Source of the DNA: DSVQ01 sp964484765
GTDB taxonomy: Bacteria > Planctomycetota > Planctomycetia > Planctomycetales > Planctomycetaceae
Direction of reading: 5' to 3'
Assembly (NCBI GenBank): GCA_964484765.1
Contig: CAZAGI010000005.1
Coordinates: 103,395-167,394, forward strand
Length of the DNA: 64,000 nucleotides
The first letter of the stretch is position 1. Each line of letters opens with the position of its first letter. The translations under genes were made by a program, and so were the position numbers. This document shows positions 34,533 to 43,720 of this stretch, piece by piece. Under the pieces are notes generated by a model. The model was not told the origin of the DNA. It did no database searches and worked only from the letters and a program-made list of their open reading frames with translations.

Positions 34533-35999
34533 GTGTGGTCCCTCAAAGTGGCGCAGCGAGCGGTGATTGCCGCCGGCTGCCTCGCCGCTGCGTATACGCA
34601 GCTGACAACGTCCCCTGCCACGATTGAATTCTGCCGCTCGATTGGTGGCGACGAATTTCACATCGGGATTCTCGGCGCGCTGCCGACGCTGATGCTCTTC
34701 TGCCAGTTCCTCGCCGCGGTGGTGGTGAACCATCTGCACTATCGCCGGTGGCTGTGGTTCTGGACGGCGATGACGCATCGGTTGCTGCTGCTGCCGATCG
34801 CGCTCGGGCCGTGGCTGTTCCCGGAAGTGTCCAATCACACCTGGGTGTGGATCCTGCTCGGTACCACGGCGGCGAATCAGGCGTTGCTGCACTTCAGTTC
34901 GCCATTATGGCTGAGCTGGATGGGGGACTATCTGCCGCATAATGGACTGAGCAGCTTTTGGGGACAACGGCAATACTGGATGCAATGGACGTCCGCGGCG
35001 ACGTTGTTCATTGCAGCAATTTCGCGCGTGTACAGCCCGCTTGATCCCCTCACCGATTTCACGGTGCAGATCGTGATTGGGACCGTGCTCGGCGTGATGG
35101 ACCTGATGTTCTTCTTCAAAATCGAAGAACCGCCGGTGACGCCGTCGCAAAGTCCAAACCTGTTGAAGGTGTTCGCGGAACCCTTCCGGCATCGTGATTT
35201 CCGGCGGTATATCCGTTTCACCTGCTACTGGCACTTCGCCGCGATGGTGGGGGCACCGTTCATCAGTCTGTATCTGCTGTCGTATCTGCATATGGACCTG
35301 GTGCATGTGCTGATTCTCTCGATGCTCGCGTGGGTGGGCGGCGCGTGCTGGTCGCAACGGCTCGGCCGCTGGTGTGATCAATACGGCTCGCGGCCGGTGC
35401 TCGTGTTCTGCGTGGCATTCAAGTCGCTGAACATGATCGCGCTGCTGGTGTCACCACGGGATCCGACGATTACGTTCTGGATTCTCGCGCCGGTGTTCAT
35501 GTTCGATCAGGTGTTGAACGCAGGCATTCTGATCGCCAACAACGGCTTCATGATCAAAAATTCGCCGACGGAAAACCGCACGATGTACATCGCCGCGAGC
35601 ACGGCGGTGGCGGGCATGGTCGGCGGCGTGACGTCCATCGCCGCGGGCTGGCTGATGGCCCGGCTCAACGGTTGGCATATGACCTGGCTGGGCGTCGAGT
35701 GGAATCATTTCCACCTGCTGTTCGCCGGGAGTGTGCTGTTGCGGTGGGGTGCGAGCATTGGCGTGCTGTTCATCCGCGAACCGAAATCGCAGGGCACGCA
35801 CCTGATTTTCCACGAACTGCTGGAATCGTGGCGCGTGATCGTGATCCGTGTGCAACGACCAATGCTGATGGTGACGACACGCTCGGCAAACGCCCTGGTT
35901 GCTGCGGTCACTCCATCCATCTCCAGCAGCAACTCGCGAACCGTTCGCCGACCACGGTGGTTACGATTGCGGAAACGCCCCAAGACCTCCGCCAAGTGA
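34533..35999 (+). CDS. MFS-type transporter
   Basis: A polytopic protein of 488 residues with about 12 hydrophobic helices, beginning VAQRAVIAAGCLAAAYTQLTTSP and including ILGALPTLMLFCQFLAAVVV, VILSMLAWVGGACWSQRLGRWCDQYGSRPVLV (the DxxGRRP-like loop 2 motif of MFS) and a late AVAGMVGGVTSIAAGWLMARL. The C-terminal 55 residues are basic and cytoplasmic. Start is GTG at 34533 without an obvious RBS. Substrate unknown. A strong hairpin follows the stop. Confidence 0.78.
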   Translation: MWSLKVAQRAVIAAGCLAAAYTQLTTSPATIEFCRSIGGDEFHIGILGALPTLMLFCQFLAAVVVNHLHYRRWLWFWTAMTHRLLLLPIALGPWLFPEVSNHTWVWILLGTTAANQALLHFSSPLWLSWMGDYLPHNGLSSFWGQRQYWMQWTSAATLFIAAISRVYSPLDPLTDFTVQIVIGTVLGVMDLMFFFKIEEPPVTPSQSPNLLKVFAEPFRHRDFRRYIRFTCYWHFAAMVGAPFISLYLLSYLHMDLVHVLILSMLAWVGGACWSQRLGRWCDQYGSRPVLVFCVAFKSLNMIALLVSPRDPTITFWILAPVFMFDQVLNAGILIANNGFMIKNSPTENRTMYIAASTAVAGMVGGVTSIAAGWLMARLNGWHMTWLGVEWNHFHLLFAGSVLLRWGASIGVLFIREPKSQGTHLIFHELLESWRVIVIRVQRPMLMVTTRSANALVAAVTPSISSSNSRTVRRPRWLRLRKRPKTSAK

Positions 36000-36075
36000 T
36001 CTCTCGATGCCGAGCATTTTCCACAATGCCCGGCATTTGCATTTCGAGTGATCACGATTGCCATCTCAAAATGCA

Positions 36076-36107
36076 GAAGCCCGGCGTTCAGGAAAGCGCC
36101 GGGCTTC
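36076..36107 (+). terminator. Hairpin terminator after the MFS gene
   Basis: GAAGCCCGGCG at 36076-36086 pairs exactly with CGCCGGGCTTC at 36097-36107 around a 10-nt loop; moderately U-rich bases follow (GTTCG...ACTTTT). It lies between the MFS gene and the 168-aa gene. Confidence 0.7.
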
Positions 36108-36153
36108 GTTCGCAACACTTTTCTCGCGGCATCGGCTCCGGCATACTGATGAG

Positions 36154-36660
36154 ATGAGCCTCAGCCTTGATCTTGCCGCTGCGTTGTCGCCATTGGTTGG
36201 GCAGTCGTTTCTGCCGGCACATCCTGTTTCCGTGGATGACGGTAACGGGATGGAACTGACGCTGCTGGTGGAAAGCGTGGAAGCCGTTGGCGTGGCGTGT
36301 GAAGAGCTGCGGTTGGATGTCCCCGCGCTGGCGACATCGACGATGGATGTGCTGAAACGCTGGGCCGCCGGGCTGTGTCAGCGCGTGACGTATCTGCTGG
36401 AAACGTTGCAGCCGCTGGAATTCGACGAACAGGCGGGCGAAGTCCTGATTCGTTCCAACCCGCCGGACAGTACATCGTTCCCGGGACATGCGAAATATTA
36501 TGAGGTGCAGTTGGCGTCGCAGGGCGGGGGCCGTTTCACTTTGCGCCGTTATCTGGCAGAACACGGTGTGCCAGGCCGCTCGCCGTCGCCGTTGCGACTC
36601 ACACACGAACAACTCGCGAAGCTGGTGAACGACCTCGTCGCGACATTGCCGACTCCATGA
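36154..36660 (+). CDS. Hypothetical cytoplasmic protein (168 aa)
   Basis: ATG 36154 starts MSLSLDLAAALSPLVGQSFL after a terminator. The protein is soluble, with mixed helices and strands (MELTLLVESVEAVGVACEEL, FTLRRYLAEHGVPGRSPSPLRL) and no metal or nucleotide motif. No family recognised. A hairpin follows the stop, so it may be monocistronic. Confidence 0.6.
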   Translation: MSLSLDLAAALSPLVGQSFLPAHPVSVDDGNGMELTLLVESVEAVGVACEELRLDVPALATSTMDVLKRWAAGLCQRVTYLLETLQPLEFDEQAGEVLIRSNPPDSTSFPGHAKYYEVQLASQGGGRFTLRRYLAEHGVPGRSPSPLRLTHEQLAKLVNDLVATLPTP

Positions 36661-36665
36661 CCATT

Positions 36666-36695
36666 ACGCCCCCAAATGTCCGCAACCGGGGGCGT
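36666..36695 (+). terminator. Hairpin after the 168-aa gene
   Basis: ACGCCCCC at 36666-36673 pairs with GGGGGCGT at 36688-36695 across a 14-nt loop, followed by GTTGTTG. Weak intrinsic terminator. Confidence 0.45.
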
Positions 36696-36742
36696 GTTGT
36701 TGAAAGCCCCTGCGTAGAAGACAACGGGGGGCAAAATGAACC

Positions 36743-37429
36743 ATGAACTACTTCACACACGCCTTGCCGCATCTGCACGACCCCGTGTTCCTCGCGGGGA
36801 CAGCGCTGCCCGATTGGCTCTCCGTGGTGAATCGAAAGGTGCGCGTGCGCCCGAAATCGCTGCAGCCATTTTTCGAGCATCCCGATCCGTTCGTGGCGGC
36901 GCTGGCGACCGGGGCGCAGCGGCATCTCGATGATGACGCCTGGTTTCACACCACGCGCGGATTTGCCGAGGTCACCGGCGAACTAGGCAATCTGTTCCGC
37001 GACCGTCTCGGCGGCACCGATGGTTTCCGTTGTGGATTCCTCGGGCACCTGGCCCTGGAACTCCTGCTGGACGCCGTGCTGTGGGAACAGTATCCCGCGG
37101 CGCTCGATACGTATTATGCACTGATCGCCAAGGTCGATTCCGTGCGCGTGGAAATGGTGGTGGCGGAGATCGCGGGAGTGCGTCCCGAAGGTCTGGCTTG
37201 GCTCATCGACCATTACCGGCAGGAAGAAATTCTGAAAGATTATGCCGACGATCACCGCTTGCTCCGGCGCTTGAATCAGGTCTTAAGGCGGGTCAAACTG
37301 TCCCCGTTACCAGATGCTGCCGCCGGTTGGTTGGCCGATGCGCGGCACATCGTCCGCACGCGCGCCGGGGAAGTGCTCCCCGCTGATCATTATCCGTGGC
37401 CCGCTTCGGCGGACCGCTCCGCCGCTTAG
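36743..37429 (+). CDS. Hypothetical helical protein (ACP phosphodiesterase-like pattern)
   Basis: 228 residues, mainly helical, beginning MNYFTHALPHLHDPVFLAGTALPDWLSVVNRK. The order of conserved histidines and aspartates (GAQRHLDDDAWFHTT, GFLGHLALELLLDAVLWEQ) recalls HD-like hydrolases such as acyl-carrier-protein phosphodiesterase, whose N-terminus is MNxLAHxxL. The similarity is by pattern only; an unrelated metal-dependent hydrolase is equally possible. The sugar-isomerase gene follows 24 bp later, so the two may be co-transcribed. Confidence 0.65.
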   Translation: MNYFTHALPHLHDPVFLAGTALPDWLSVVNRKVRVRPKSLQPFFEHPDPFVAALATGAQRHLDDDAWFHTTRGFAEVTGELGNLFRDRLGGTDGFRCGFLGHLALELLLDAVLWEQYPAALDTYYALIAKVDSVRVEMVVAEIAGVRPEGLAWLIDHYRQEEILKDYADDHRLLRRLNQVLRRVKLSPLPDAAAGWLADARHIVRTRAGEVLPADHYPWPASADRSAA

Positions 37430-37453
37430 CCCCTTCACAGAGAGATTACTGCC

Positions 37454-38293
37454 ATGAAGTTCGGCATGAACATGCTGCTGTGGACCTCGGACGTCACCGA
37501 AGAGCACTTTCCGTTGCTCGAAGATTTGAAGGCGTGGGGCTACGACGGCGTGGAACTGCCGGTCTTCGACATGCAGACCGAAAAATTTCAGAAGGTCGGC
37601 AAGAAGCTGGCGTCGCTGGATCTGGGTTGCACGGCAGTGACGGTGTGCACTGATGCCGATAATCCGATCTCGCCGGACAAGGCGATTCGCGAAGCGGCCC
37701 TGGCTCGACTGAAGAAAGCGATTGACATGTGCGCTGCCGCTGGGGCGACGCACCTGTGCGGACCGATTCACTCCGCGCTCGGCACCTTTAGCGGCCAGGG
37801 ACCGACGGCCGACGAATGGAACTGGGGCAAGGACACGCTCGCCCAAGCCGCCGACCATGCGCAGAAGAATGACGTGATGCTGGTGTGCGAGTATCTCAAC
37901 CGCTTCGAGTGTTACTTCCTCACCAGCGCCGCCGATGATGCGAAGTTCTGTCGCGAAGTGAATCACCCGAACCTGAAGATGATGTACGACACCTTTCACG
38001 CCAACATCGAGGAAAAAGATCTTGCCGCTGCGATGCGGGAATGTTGGGACCAGGTGGTCCACGTCCACATTTCCGAGAACGACCGCTCGACGCCCGGCGA
38101 AGGCCACGTCGACTGGGCGACGACATTCAAGACGCTGAAAGAATTGAAGTACGACGGTTGGCTGATGGTGGAAGCGTTCGGTCTCGCGCTGCCGGCGCTC
38201 GCCGCCGCCACGAAGATCTGGCGGCGAATGTTCCCGACGGAAGAATATCTTGCCAGGAACGCGCTAGCATTCATGAAGAAGAACATGGCCTAA
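37454..38293 (+). CDS. Sugar phosphate isomerase/epimerase-like TIM barrel
   Basis: A xylose-isomerase-like (AP endonuclease 2 superfamily) barrel. It starts MKFGMNMLLWTSDVTEEHFP, and shows the metal-ligand positions of tagatose/psicose 3-epimerase: VCEYLNRFECYF (Glu), MMYDTFHANIEE (Asp/His), HVHISENDRSTPGEGHVDW (His), and MVEAFG (Glu). The 279-residue length is typical. ATG 37454. The substrate is unknown: ketohexose 3-epimerase is the closest match by eye, but inosose or hydroxypyruvate isomerase variants cannot be excluded. Confidence 0.82.
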   Translation: MKFGMNMLLWTSDVTEEHFPLLEDLKAWGYDGVELPVFDMQTEKFQKVGKKLASLDLGCTAVTVCTDADNPISPDKAIREAALARLKKAIDMCAAAGATHLCGPIHSALGTFSGQGPTADEWNWGKDTLAQAADHAQKNDVMLVCEYLNRFECYFLTSAADDAKFCREVNHPNLKMMYDTFHANIEEKDLAAAMRECWDQVVHVHISENDRSTPGEGHVDWATTFKTLKELKYDGWLMVEAFGLALPALAAATKIWRRMFPTEEYLARNALAFMKKNMA

Positions 38294-38319
38294 GAAGCAT
38301 TGATCTGGCATCAACACAT

Positions 38320-38356
38320 GGGGCGTGGAACCACGCTTCGCGGTTTCGCGCCCCGC
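38320..38356. repeat. Hairpin with dispersed 23-bp element
   Basis: GGGGCG (38320-38325) pairs with CGCCCC (38349-38354), with an inner GTGG/CCAC stem. The part 38334-38356 is identical to 8253-8275. It lies between two convergent genes and may also terminate them. Confidence 0.7.
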
Positions 38357-38379
38357 ACTGATTGTTGCCGTGTCGGCCC

Positions 38380-39384
38380 CTACTTTTGCACGGCATCCGG
38401 GGGCGGGTTCTCCACCTTCTCCGCGGGTAAATCGGGCCCGAAACGGAGCTGGACTGGTTGCGGGATAAAGCAGATCAACAGCAGCCCCATCGTCAGCCAT
38501 CCCACAATCGTGCGTCCCGTCCCCAACGGCATTGCATCATTCGTGGTTGGAGGATGGCGGAGGCCCATCAGGGCCAGTAATCCCACAAACAGGGCGTAAG
38601 CCCAGTATTGTTCATAAAGCATGTAGGCAATCAGACCCGTCCAGGCCACCAACGCGACGGTATGCGCGCGCTTCCCCAACAGCGTGTAGAGCACGTGCCC
38701 GCCGTCCAGTTGACCGACCGGCATCAGGTTCAGCCCAGTCAGGAACAATCCGACCCAACCAGCGAAGAATAGCGGGCCGGCGATGACATCATGCTTTGGA
38801 GGCAGCACGCCGTGCTTGGCCCACACCATCGCTTTGAGAATCAACGGGTCGCCAAAGGTGATTTGAACTCCCCCCGGCGGTGGTGCCGGAATTTCTTTGA
38901 TGACGGAATGTTGTACGCCGTACCAGGTCACCGGGAGCGCGATGACGAAGCCTGCAATCGGTCCGGAAACAGCGATGTCGAACAGCGAACGCCGGTTGGC
39001 GACTCCACCCGCCTGAACGATCACTGCCCCCATCGTGCCGAACAGTCCAAACCACGGCGGTGTCGGAATAAAAAAGGGCAAGGTCGCGGGCACGCCGTGG
39101 CGTCGGGCTTGCAGATAATGCCCCATTTCGTGGCACAACAGAATCAGCATCAGCGGGCACGAATAGCTTAACCCGTCGACAATCACAGGCCACGTCAACG
39201 CCCTTTGATCAGCACCTCCCGAGCCAATCCCGACGAGAAACGTCGAGACGCAGGTCATCAGGAAGAGCAGCCCGCAGAGAAAATACGCTTCCGGAGAGGG
39301 TCGCCACAGCGATCGGACTTCGAAGTCCTGTTCCGTTAACTCGACAGGTGGATTCGGCATTCGGAACGGATCGTCAGCGGACAT
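38380..39384 (-). CDS. Site-2-type membrane metalloprotease
   Basis: An M50-like intramembrane protease. The zinc motif is HEMGH at residues 85-89 (LILLCHEMGHYLQARRHGV) and the third ligand lies in MPVGQLDGGHVLYTLL. About six to seven transmembrane helices surround them. The glycine-proline rich loop PAPPPGGVQITFG lies between. ATG 39384 gives MSADDPFRMPNPPV; the frame to 39435 adds an improbable Arg-rich stretch. Such enzymes cleave membrane-bound substrates, often regulators, but the target here is unknown. Convergent with the epimerase gene. Confidence 0.87.
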   Translation of the reverse strand: MSADDPFRMPNPPVELTEQDFEVRSLWRPSPEAYFLCGLLFLMTCVSTFLVGIGSGGADQRALTWPVIVDGLSYSCPLMLILLCHEMGHYLQARRHGVPATLPFFIPTPPWFGLFGTMGAVIVQAGGVANRRSLFDIAVSGPIAGFVIALPVTWYGVQHSVIKEIPAPPPGGVQITFGDPLILKAMVWAKHGVLPPKHDVIAGPLFFAGWVGLFLTGLNLMPVGQLDGGHVLYTLLGKRAHTVALVAWTGLIAYMLYEQYWAYALFVGLLALMGLRHPPTTNDAMPLGTGRTIVGWLTMGLLLICFIPQPVQLRFGPDLPAEKVENPPPDAVQK

Positions 39385-39804
39385 GCAGTAAAATCCACGG
39401 TCACGATGGAAGAATTCGCGAGACAATCTCTGCATTATGGACGTCGAGGCAAGGGATTGCGAGCAGCGTCAATAGTGGGGCAGGGCTAATGCCGATTTCA
39501 AGCTGGAGAAGAAGGCGTGGGTGGCCGGGGTTGGAGCGTACTCGCGAAACCCCGGAAACAGCGTGCTGCCAACATTCCGGGGCTTCCCTTGGGTCCAGTC
39601 CCGGCCACCCCAGCTTCAACAAGGCGATGGCCCTGAGCGCGGCAGATCGCTGCGCAGACATAGAGCGGCAAAAATCGAAGATTGCCGATGTGAGGAAATC
39701 ATCGGTCCCGGCGTGGCGGCGAGACTGGACGCAGTCCGGCGCGCAGTCTGTAATTGAAGCGTCGTGGCTGCTGCCTGGGTCTTCTTTGTTCATGGACGGT
39801 TCTC
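39385..39804. other. Intergenic region with nested inverted repeats
   Basis: About 420 bp between the divergent protease and DUF58 genes. The centre (39499-39622) is a large imperfect inverted repeat, described separately. The 130-residue minus-strand open frame across it is mostly repeat sequence and is rejected as a gene. The rest shows no recognised feature. Confidence 0.5.
39499..39622. repeat. Nested inverted repeat (family G)
   Basis: Outer arms around TGGGTGGCCGGG (39518-39529) and CCCGGCCACCC (39600-39610) pair, extending with one mismatch into TTCAAGCTGG and CCAGCTTCAA. An inner pair CCCCGGAA (39550-39557) and TTCCGGGG (39575-39582) forms a second stem. The arrangement would fold into a long two-armed structure. 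Confidence 0.75.
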
Positions 39805-41223
39805 ATGTCTCCCACGTCTGATCCGGAAGTGCGGGAACGCCGCTTTCCCTTCGCGGGGGCGGCAATGATGCTCCTCGCGGCGGCGTTGATGGGGGGCTAC
39901 ATCGAGTTCCCGTTCATGCACGCGTGGTGGCCGCGGCCGTTTCACCCGTTGTTCTGGTTCGCGGCCTGGAGTCTCGCGGCGGCAGGTGCGGCGCATGTTG
40001 TCTGGACGCTCGTGCCGACGCGGTGGGCACGCTGGCTGCCCGGCATTTCGCGCTACCGTGTCGATTTCCCGCGCGAGGGGATCGGCTTCCTGCTGATCAT
40101 GACCGTGTTGTTCATCGGGTCATCACTCACGCAATCGAACATGCTGCTGCTGGTGTTTGCCGCGATGGCCGGGCCATTCGTGGTCAACGGCTGGATTACG
40201 TTCAACATGCTGCAAGGGTTGCGCGTGCAACGGGTGCCGCCGGCACGGGCCATGGCGACCGAATTGTTTTCGGTGGAGATCACGCTGGAGAACCGATCCT
40301 CGTTGCTGTCGGCCTGGGTGATGTCGGTACAGGACGAATTGTACTGGAAGGATGCATCGAGCGCGTCGTCTGTGTTGTTTGTCCGCGTTCCGCCGCAGGA
40401 GTCGCAGGTTGGGTACTACCAGCTCTGGCTGTCGAAGCGCGGGCGGTACGAATATGGTCCGATGCGGGTGTCGACGCGGTATCCGCTCGGGCTGATTGAG
40501 CGCAGTCTGATTGTCCGTGAGCCTGCCGTCACCCTGATCTATCCGCGGATCGGTCGGTTGGCGCCGGCGTTCCGACGGCAAATGCTGGGCGCAAACGAGC
40601 AGGTGGAAGTCCCGCAATCGCGCTTTGGAGTGTTTGATGACGAGTTTCACACACTCCGCGAATATCGCACGGGCGACAATCCGCGGGCGATTCACTGGCG
40701 CACGTCGGCCCGCCGCGGGGCGCTCATCGTCCGGGAATATCAGCAGAATCGGGAACACAATCTTCTGGTAGTGATCGATCTGTCGGGCGTGAAATCCCAA
40801 TACGCCGCACAGACCGAAGTTGCGCTTTCGCTGGCGCTCACGCTGGTTGTGGAATACCGACACGAATGCCGGGGCGGACAACTCACGGTATTGTGTGGCG
40901 GGCGGGACCCCTTCCGTTGGGAAGCGACGGCAATGTCGACGGGCATGGACGCGCTTCTCGACTGGTTAGCGGTAGTGGAACCCGCACCAGACGAACACTT
41001 CGCGCTGCTGGCCCGCGAAATGCTCGATCAAGTCGATCCGGGCACGCGCGTCGTGGTGGTGAGCACCCGTCCGCAGACCGCCGCACCCTGGGGTAAAACA
41101 GGAGTGACCGCGCGGGGCATCACGATGCAATGGGTGGAAGTCACGCAGCAACGCTTCAAAGAGGCGGTCGTATTTCCCACTGACCATTTCCGCGAGCAAC
41201 GACTCTCGGCGAAACGGAGCTGA
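39805..41223 (+). CDS. DUF58-domain membrane protein
   Basis: Two pairs of N-terminal transmembrane helices (GAAMMLLAAALMGGYIEF, EGIGFLLIMTVLFIGSSL, AAMAGPFVVNGWITF) are followed by a cytoplasmic DUF58 domain of the vWA-like type: DEFHTLREYRTGDNPRAIHWRTSARRGALIVREYQ is the family hallmark, then NLLVVIDLSG, the MIDAS-like position. Genes of this family normally sit with a MoxR ATPase and a transglutaminase; the transglutaminase is here, the MoxR is not in the window. ATG 39805 is chosen over the frame from 39754. It overlaps operon-like with the next gene (4 bp gap). Confidence 0.9.
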   Translation: MSPTSDPEVRERRFPFAGAAMMLLAAALMGGYIEFPFMHAWWPRPFHPLFWFAAWSLAAAGAAHVVWTLVPTRWARWLPGISRYRVDFPREGIGFLLIMTVLFIGSSLTQSNMLLLVFAAMAGPFVVNGWITFNMLQGLRVQRVPPARAMATELFSVEITLENRSSLLSAWVMSVQDELYWKDASSASSVLFVRVPPQESQVGYYQLWLSKRGRYEYGPMRVSTRYPLGLIERSLIVREPAVTLIYPRIGRLAPAFRRQMLGANEQVEVPQSRFGVFDDEFHTLREYRTGDNPRAIHWRTSARRGALIVREYQQNREHNLLVVIDLSGVKSQYAAQTEVALSLALTLVVEYRHECRGGQLTVLCGGRDPFRWEATAMSTGMDALLDWLAVVEPAPDEHFALLAREMLDQVDPGTRVVVVSTRPQTAAPWGKTGVTARGITMQWVEVTQQRFKEAVVFPTDHFREQRLSAKRS

Positions 41224-41227
41224 AGAC

Positions 41228-43612
41228 ATGCAGCTATCGACCGTGTATTCGATCAGTTTGTATGGACTGACGGCTCTCGCCAGTTGGATGCTGGCCCGCG
41301 CGGAAATGGAAGAATTAACCAACGTCACCTGGTGGATTCCGATTGCCACCTGGCCGGTGTTGCTGGTGGCCTATGGTTTCACAGGAGAGTCCCGCAGTTG
41401 GAGTCTGCCCGCCTGGATGGCCAACCTCCTGGGAGCGGTCTCCGTGGCTGTCGCCGCGTGGGAATTCTTCGGCCCCGATCATCAGTCGAAGCTGCTGTCG
41501 GGAGCCCATCTGCTGGTGTATTCCACGTGGATCGTCATGTTCCAAGAGCGGAATCTGCGGACGTACTGGTGGGTGATGGCGCTCGGCATCCTGCAGGTTG
41601 CCGTTGCGTCGGTGCTGACCGATCGTGAGTGGTATGGTCTGTTCCTGATGGTGTATGTGTGCGGGGCGCTGTGGACCATGAGCGTGGCGTCGCTGTATCA
41701 GATCCAGCAGCAATACGGCGGTGAAGGGGTCATCTCCTCGACCGGCCATAACCGGGCCGAACTTGCAGCCGCCAACCATCGCCCCCAGCAGCGGTTTGTG
41801 CAGTACGATGAACAGCATCGCTGGTTGACGCGGCGATTCGTGGCGGGGTGGGGATTTCTGGTAACAGCGTCGTTCGTCGTCAGCGCGACGTTTTTCACGT
41901 TGACGCCCCGCGTCTGGGTCGGACCGAAAAACCTCTTCGGCAACGAAACCACGCCCGGCATCGAAGGTCGCAGCACCACCGGGTTCACCAAGAACGTGAA
42001 AATCGGCGAAATCGGGTCGATTCTGGAGAGCGTCAAACCGGTGATGAATGTGGAAGTGTTCGATGCCCAAACCGACAAACCGCTGGAAATGGAGCGGTTC
42101 ACGTCTCGTTTCGGCATGAGCGAACTTCTGCTGCGCGGCGCGGTGCTGACGAATTATTCCCGCGGCAACTGGTCCATCGAGCGTCCCGATCGCCCGTATC
42201 GCATTCAAAAGTCGTACAACAAGCCGGGGTTTCGAGTTCAGGTAGACGTCGAGTCGCTGGATCGCGAGATTCTCTTCTCGGCCGGGCTTCCGCAAGCCGG
42301 ATCATTTGGACTGCGCCCTTCACCGATTCACTTCCATCCGATGACGGGGTTGATCAGCCGGGAAAACGCCCCGGAAAGCGCGCAGCGGGCCTCGTACTCC
42401 TTTTATCTCGAACCACCCACGCCCGAGTTAGCACAATTGCAAGCCATCGCCTTGCCGAACATGAATGTCCAGACCAGCTGGTCGAACGGTCACATTTACG
42501 ACTGCCAGGTGTTTCCGTCACGGGGGTTGAATCGCTTGCGGGAACTGGCGGTGAAACTGGTGGAGCAGACGGAACAATCGAGGGGGAAGCCGCTGACCCC
42601 ATACGAGCGCGCCAAAGTGCTTGAGGGTTACTTGCGGGACTCCGGTGAGTTCGGCTACACGCTCGATCTGACCGTGGTGGATCGCAACATCGATCCGGTG
42701 GAAGACTTTTTGTTCAACCGTAAAGAGGGCCATTGCGAGTACTACGCCACAGCGCTGGCGCTGATGCTCCGCGCCGTCGGGATTCCCTCGCGACTGATCA
42801 GCGGCTTCAAAGGGGCCGAAGCGACGTCCGGTGAAACGATGTGGCAGGTGCAAGATCGCCACGCGCACGCCTGGGTGGAAGCGTGGACGGGAAACAATGT
42901 GTGGGTCACGCTCGATGCCACCCCGGCGTTATCCCGGCAGCAATCGGTCGACGAAGTTGCGGCCCGGGTGGGGTTCTGGGAACGATTGCAGACGCGCACC
43001 TCCAACCTTTGGACCGATTATGTCGTCCGGGTCAATCTGGAGCGCCAAAACCACGAGTTGTACGGTCCGATGCGCGAATTCGGTTTGAAAGTGTGGGGGA
43101 TCATGGAGTCCATCCTCGCTTTTTTCCCATTGATGTGGGAGCGGTTCTGGGACTGGTTGTTCAGCCCGCGGGAATGGTTCACCTGGACCGGAGCCTGCTT
43201 CGGAATCGGGCTGCTGGCGTGTCTCACGGCGCTCGTACGGACGCTCTTCTGGCTCTACCGCTGGTTCCTTCGCGGGGGATGGCGTGAATGGTCGGCGAGA
43301 CGCTGGCAGCAGCGAACGGTGATCGCGTTCTACGAGCACTTCCTGCGCATGGCCTCCCGGGCCGGACTGCGCCGCGCTCCGGCGCAAACTCCTGCTGAAT
43401 TTGCGGTTACGGTTTCCGAACGTTGGCAGATGCTGTTGCAACCCGCGGGTCTGGGCACCGTGCCCCAAGCCGTCTGCGCGGCCTATTACCGGGTCCGTTT
43501 TGGCGGGGAGACCTTGCCCGAAAGCGACCTGGAAGCCATGCAGCGCGCCGTCGCACAAATCGACCAGATCGTGTTCCCCAAACGGGGTAATGGGAAATCA
43601 ACGCCATCCTGA
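41228..43612 (+). CDS. Membrane transglutaminase (TgpA-like)
   Basis: A 794-residue inner-membrane protein with about five N-terminal helices, a periplasmic transglutaminase domain, one late transmembrane helix (about residue 655) and a cytoplasmic DUF4129-like tail. Catalytic residues are present: Cys503 in RKEGHCEYYATALALMLRAV, His547 in DRHAHAWVEAW, and Asp563 in VTLDATP. The helix set SLYGLTALASWMLARAEMEEL and LLVAYGFTG fit the DUF3488 part. This is the organisation of TgpA in Pseudomonas. It forms an operon with the DUF58 gene. Peptidoglycan- or protein-crosslinking substrates are unknown. Confidence 0.9.
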   Translation: MQLSTVYSISLYGLTALASWMLARAEMEELTNVTWWIPIATWPVLLVAYGFTGESRSWSLPAWMANLLGAVSVAVAAWEFFGPDHQSKLLSGAHLLVYSTWIVMFQERNLRTYWWVMALGILQVAVASVLTDREWYGLFLMVYVCGALWTMSVASLYQIQQQYGGEGVISSTGHNRAELAAANHRPQQRFVQYDEQHRWLTRRFVAGWGFLVTASFVVSATFFTLTPRVWVGPKNLFGNETTPGIEGRSTTGFTKNVKIGEIGSILESVKPVMNVEVFDAQTDKPLEMERFTSRFGMSELLLRGAVLTNYSRGNWSIERPDRPYRIQKSYNKPGFRVQVDVESLDREILFSAGLPQAGSFGLRPSPIHFHPMTGLISRENAPESAQRASYSFYLEPPTPELAQLQAIALPNMNVQTSWSNGHIYDCQVFPSRGLNRLRELAVKLVEQTEQSRGKPLTPYERAKVLEGYLRDSGEFGYTLDLTVVDRNIDPVEDFLFNRKEGHCEYYATALALMLRAVGIPSRLISGFKGAEATSGETMWQVQDRHAHAWVEAWTGNNVWVTLDATPALSRQQSVDEVAARVGFWERLQTRTSNLWTDYVVRVNLERQNHELYGPMREFGLKVWGIMESILAFFPLMWERFWDWLFSPREWFTWTGACFGIGLLACLTALVRTLFWLYRWFLRGGWREWSARRWQQRTVIAFYEHFLRMASRAGLRRAPAQTPAEFAVTVSERWQMLLQPAGLGTVPQAVCAAYYRVRFGGETLPESDLEAMQRAVAQIDQIVFPKRGNGKSTPS

Positions 43613-43720
43613 CGGACGTTGGCCCAAACTTCGGGTTGTCCGACAACGAAATGTTCACTACAACCCCGCCCCCGGTGACGACTTGCGCGTCATGACCGGC
43701 GGGCGCGAGGAAAGTGAACC

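Noticed and set aside
39401..39793. 130-codon minus-strand open frame
   Set aside because: Most of it is the nested inverted repeat 39499-39622; no conserved-looking sequence.
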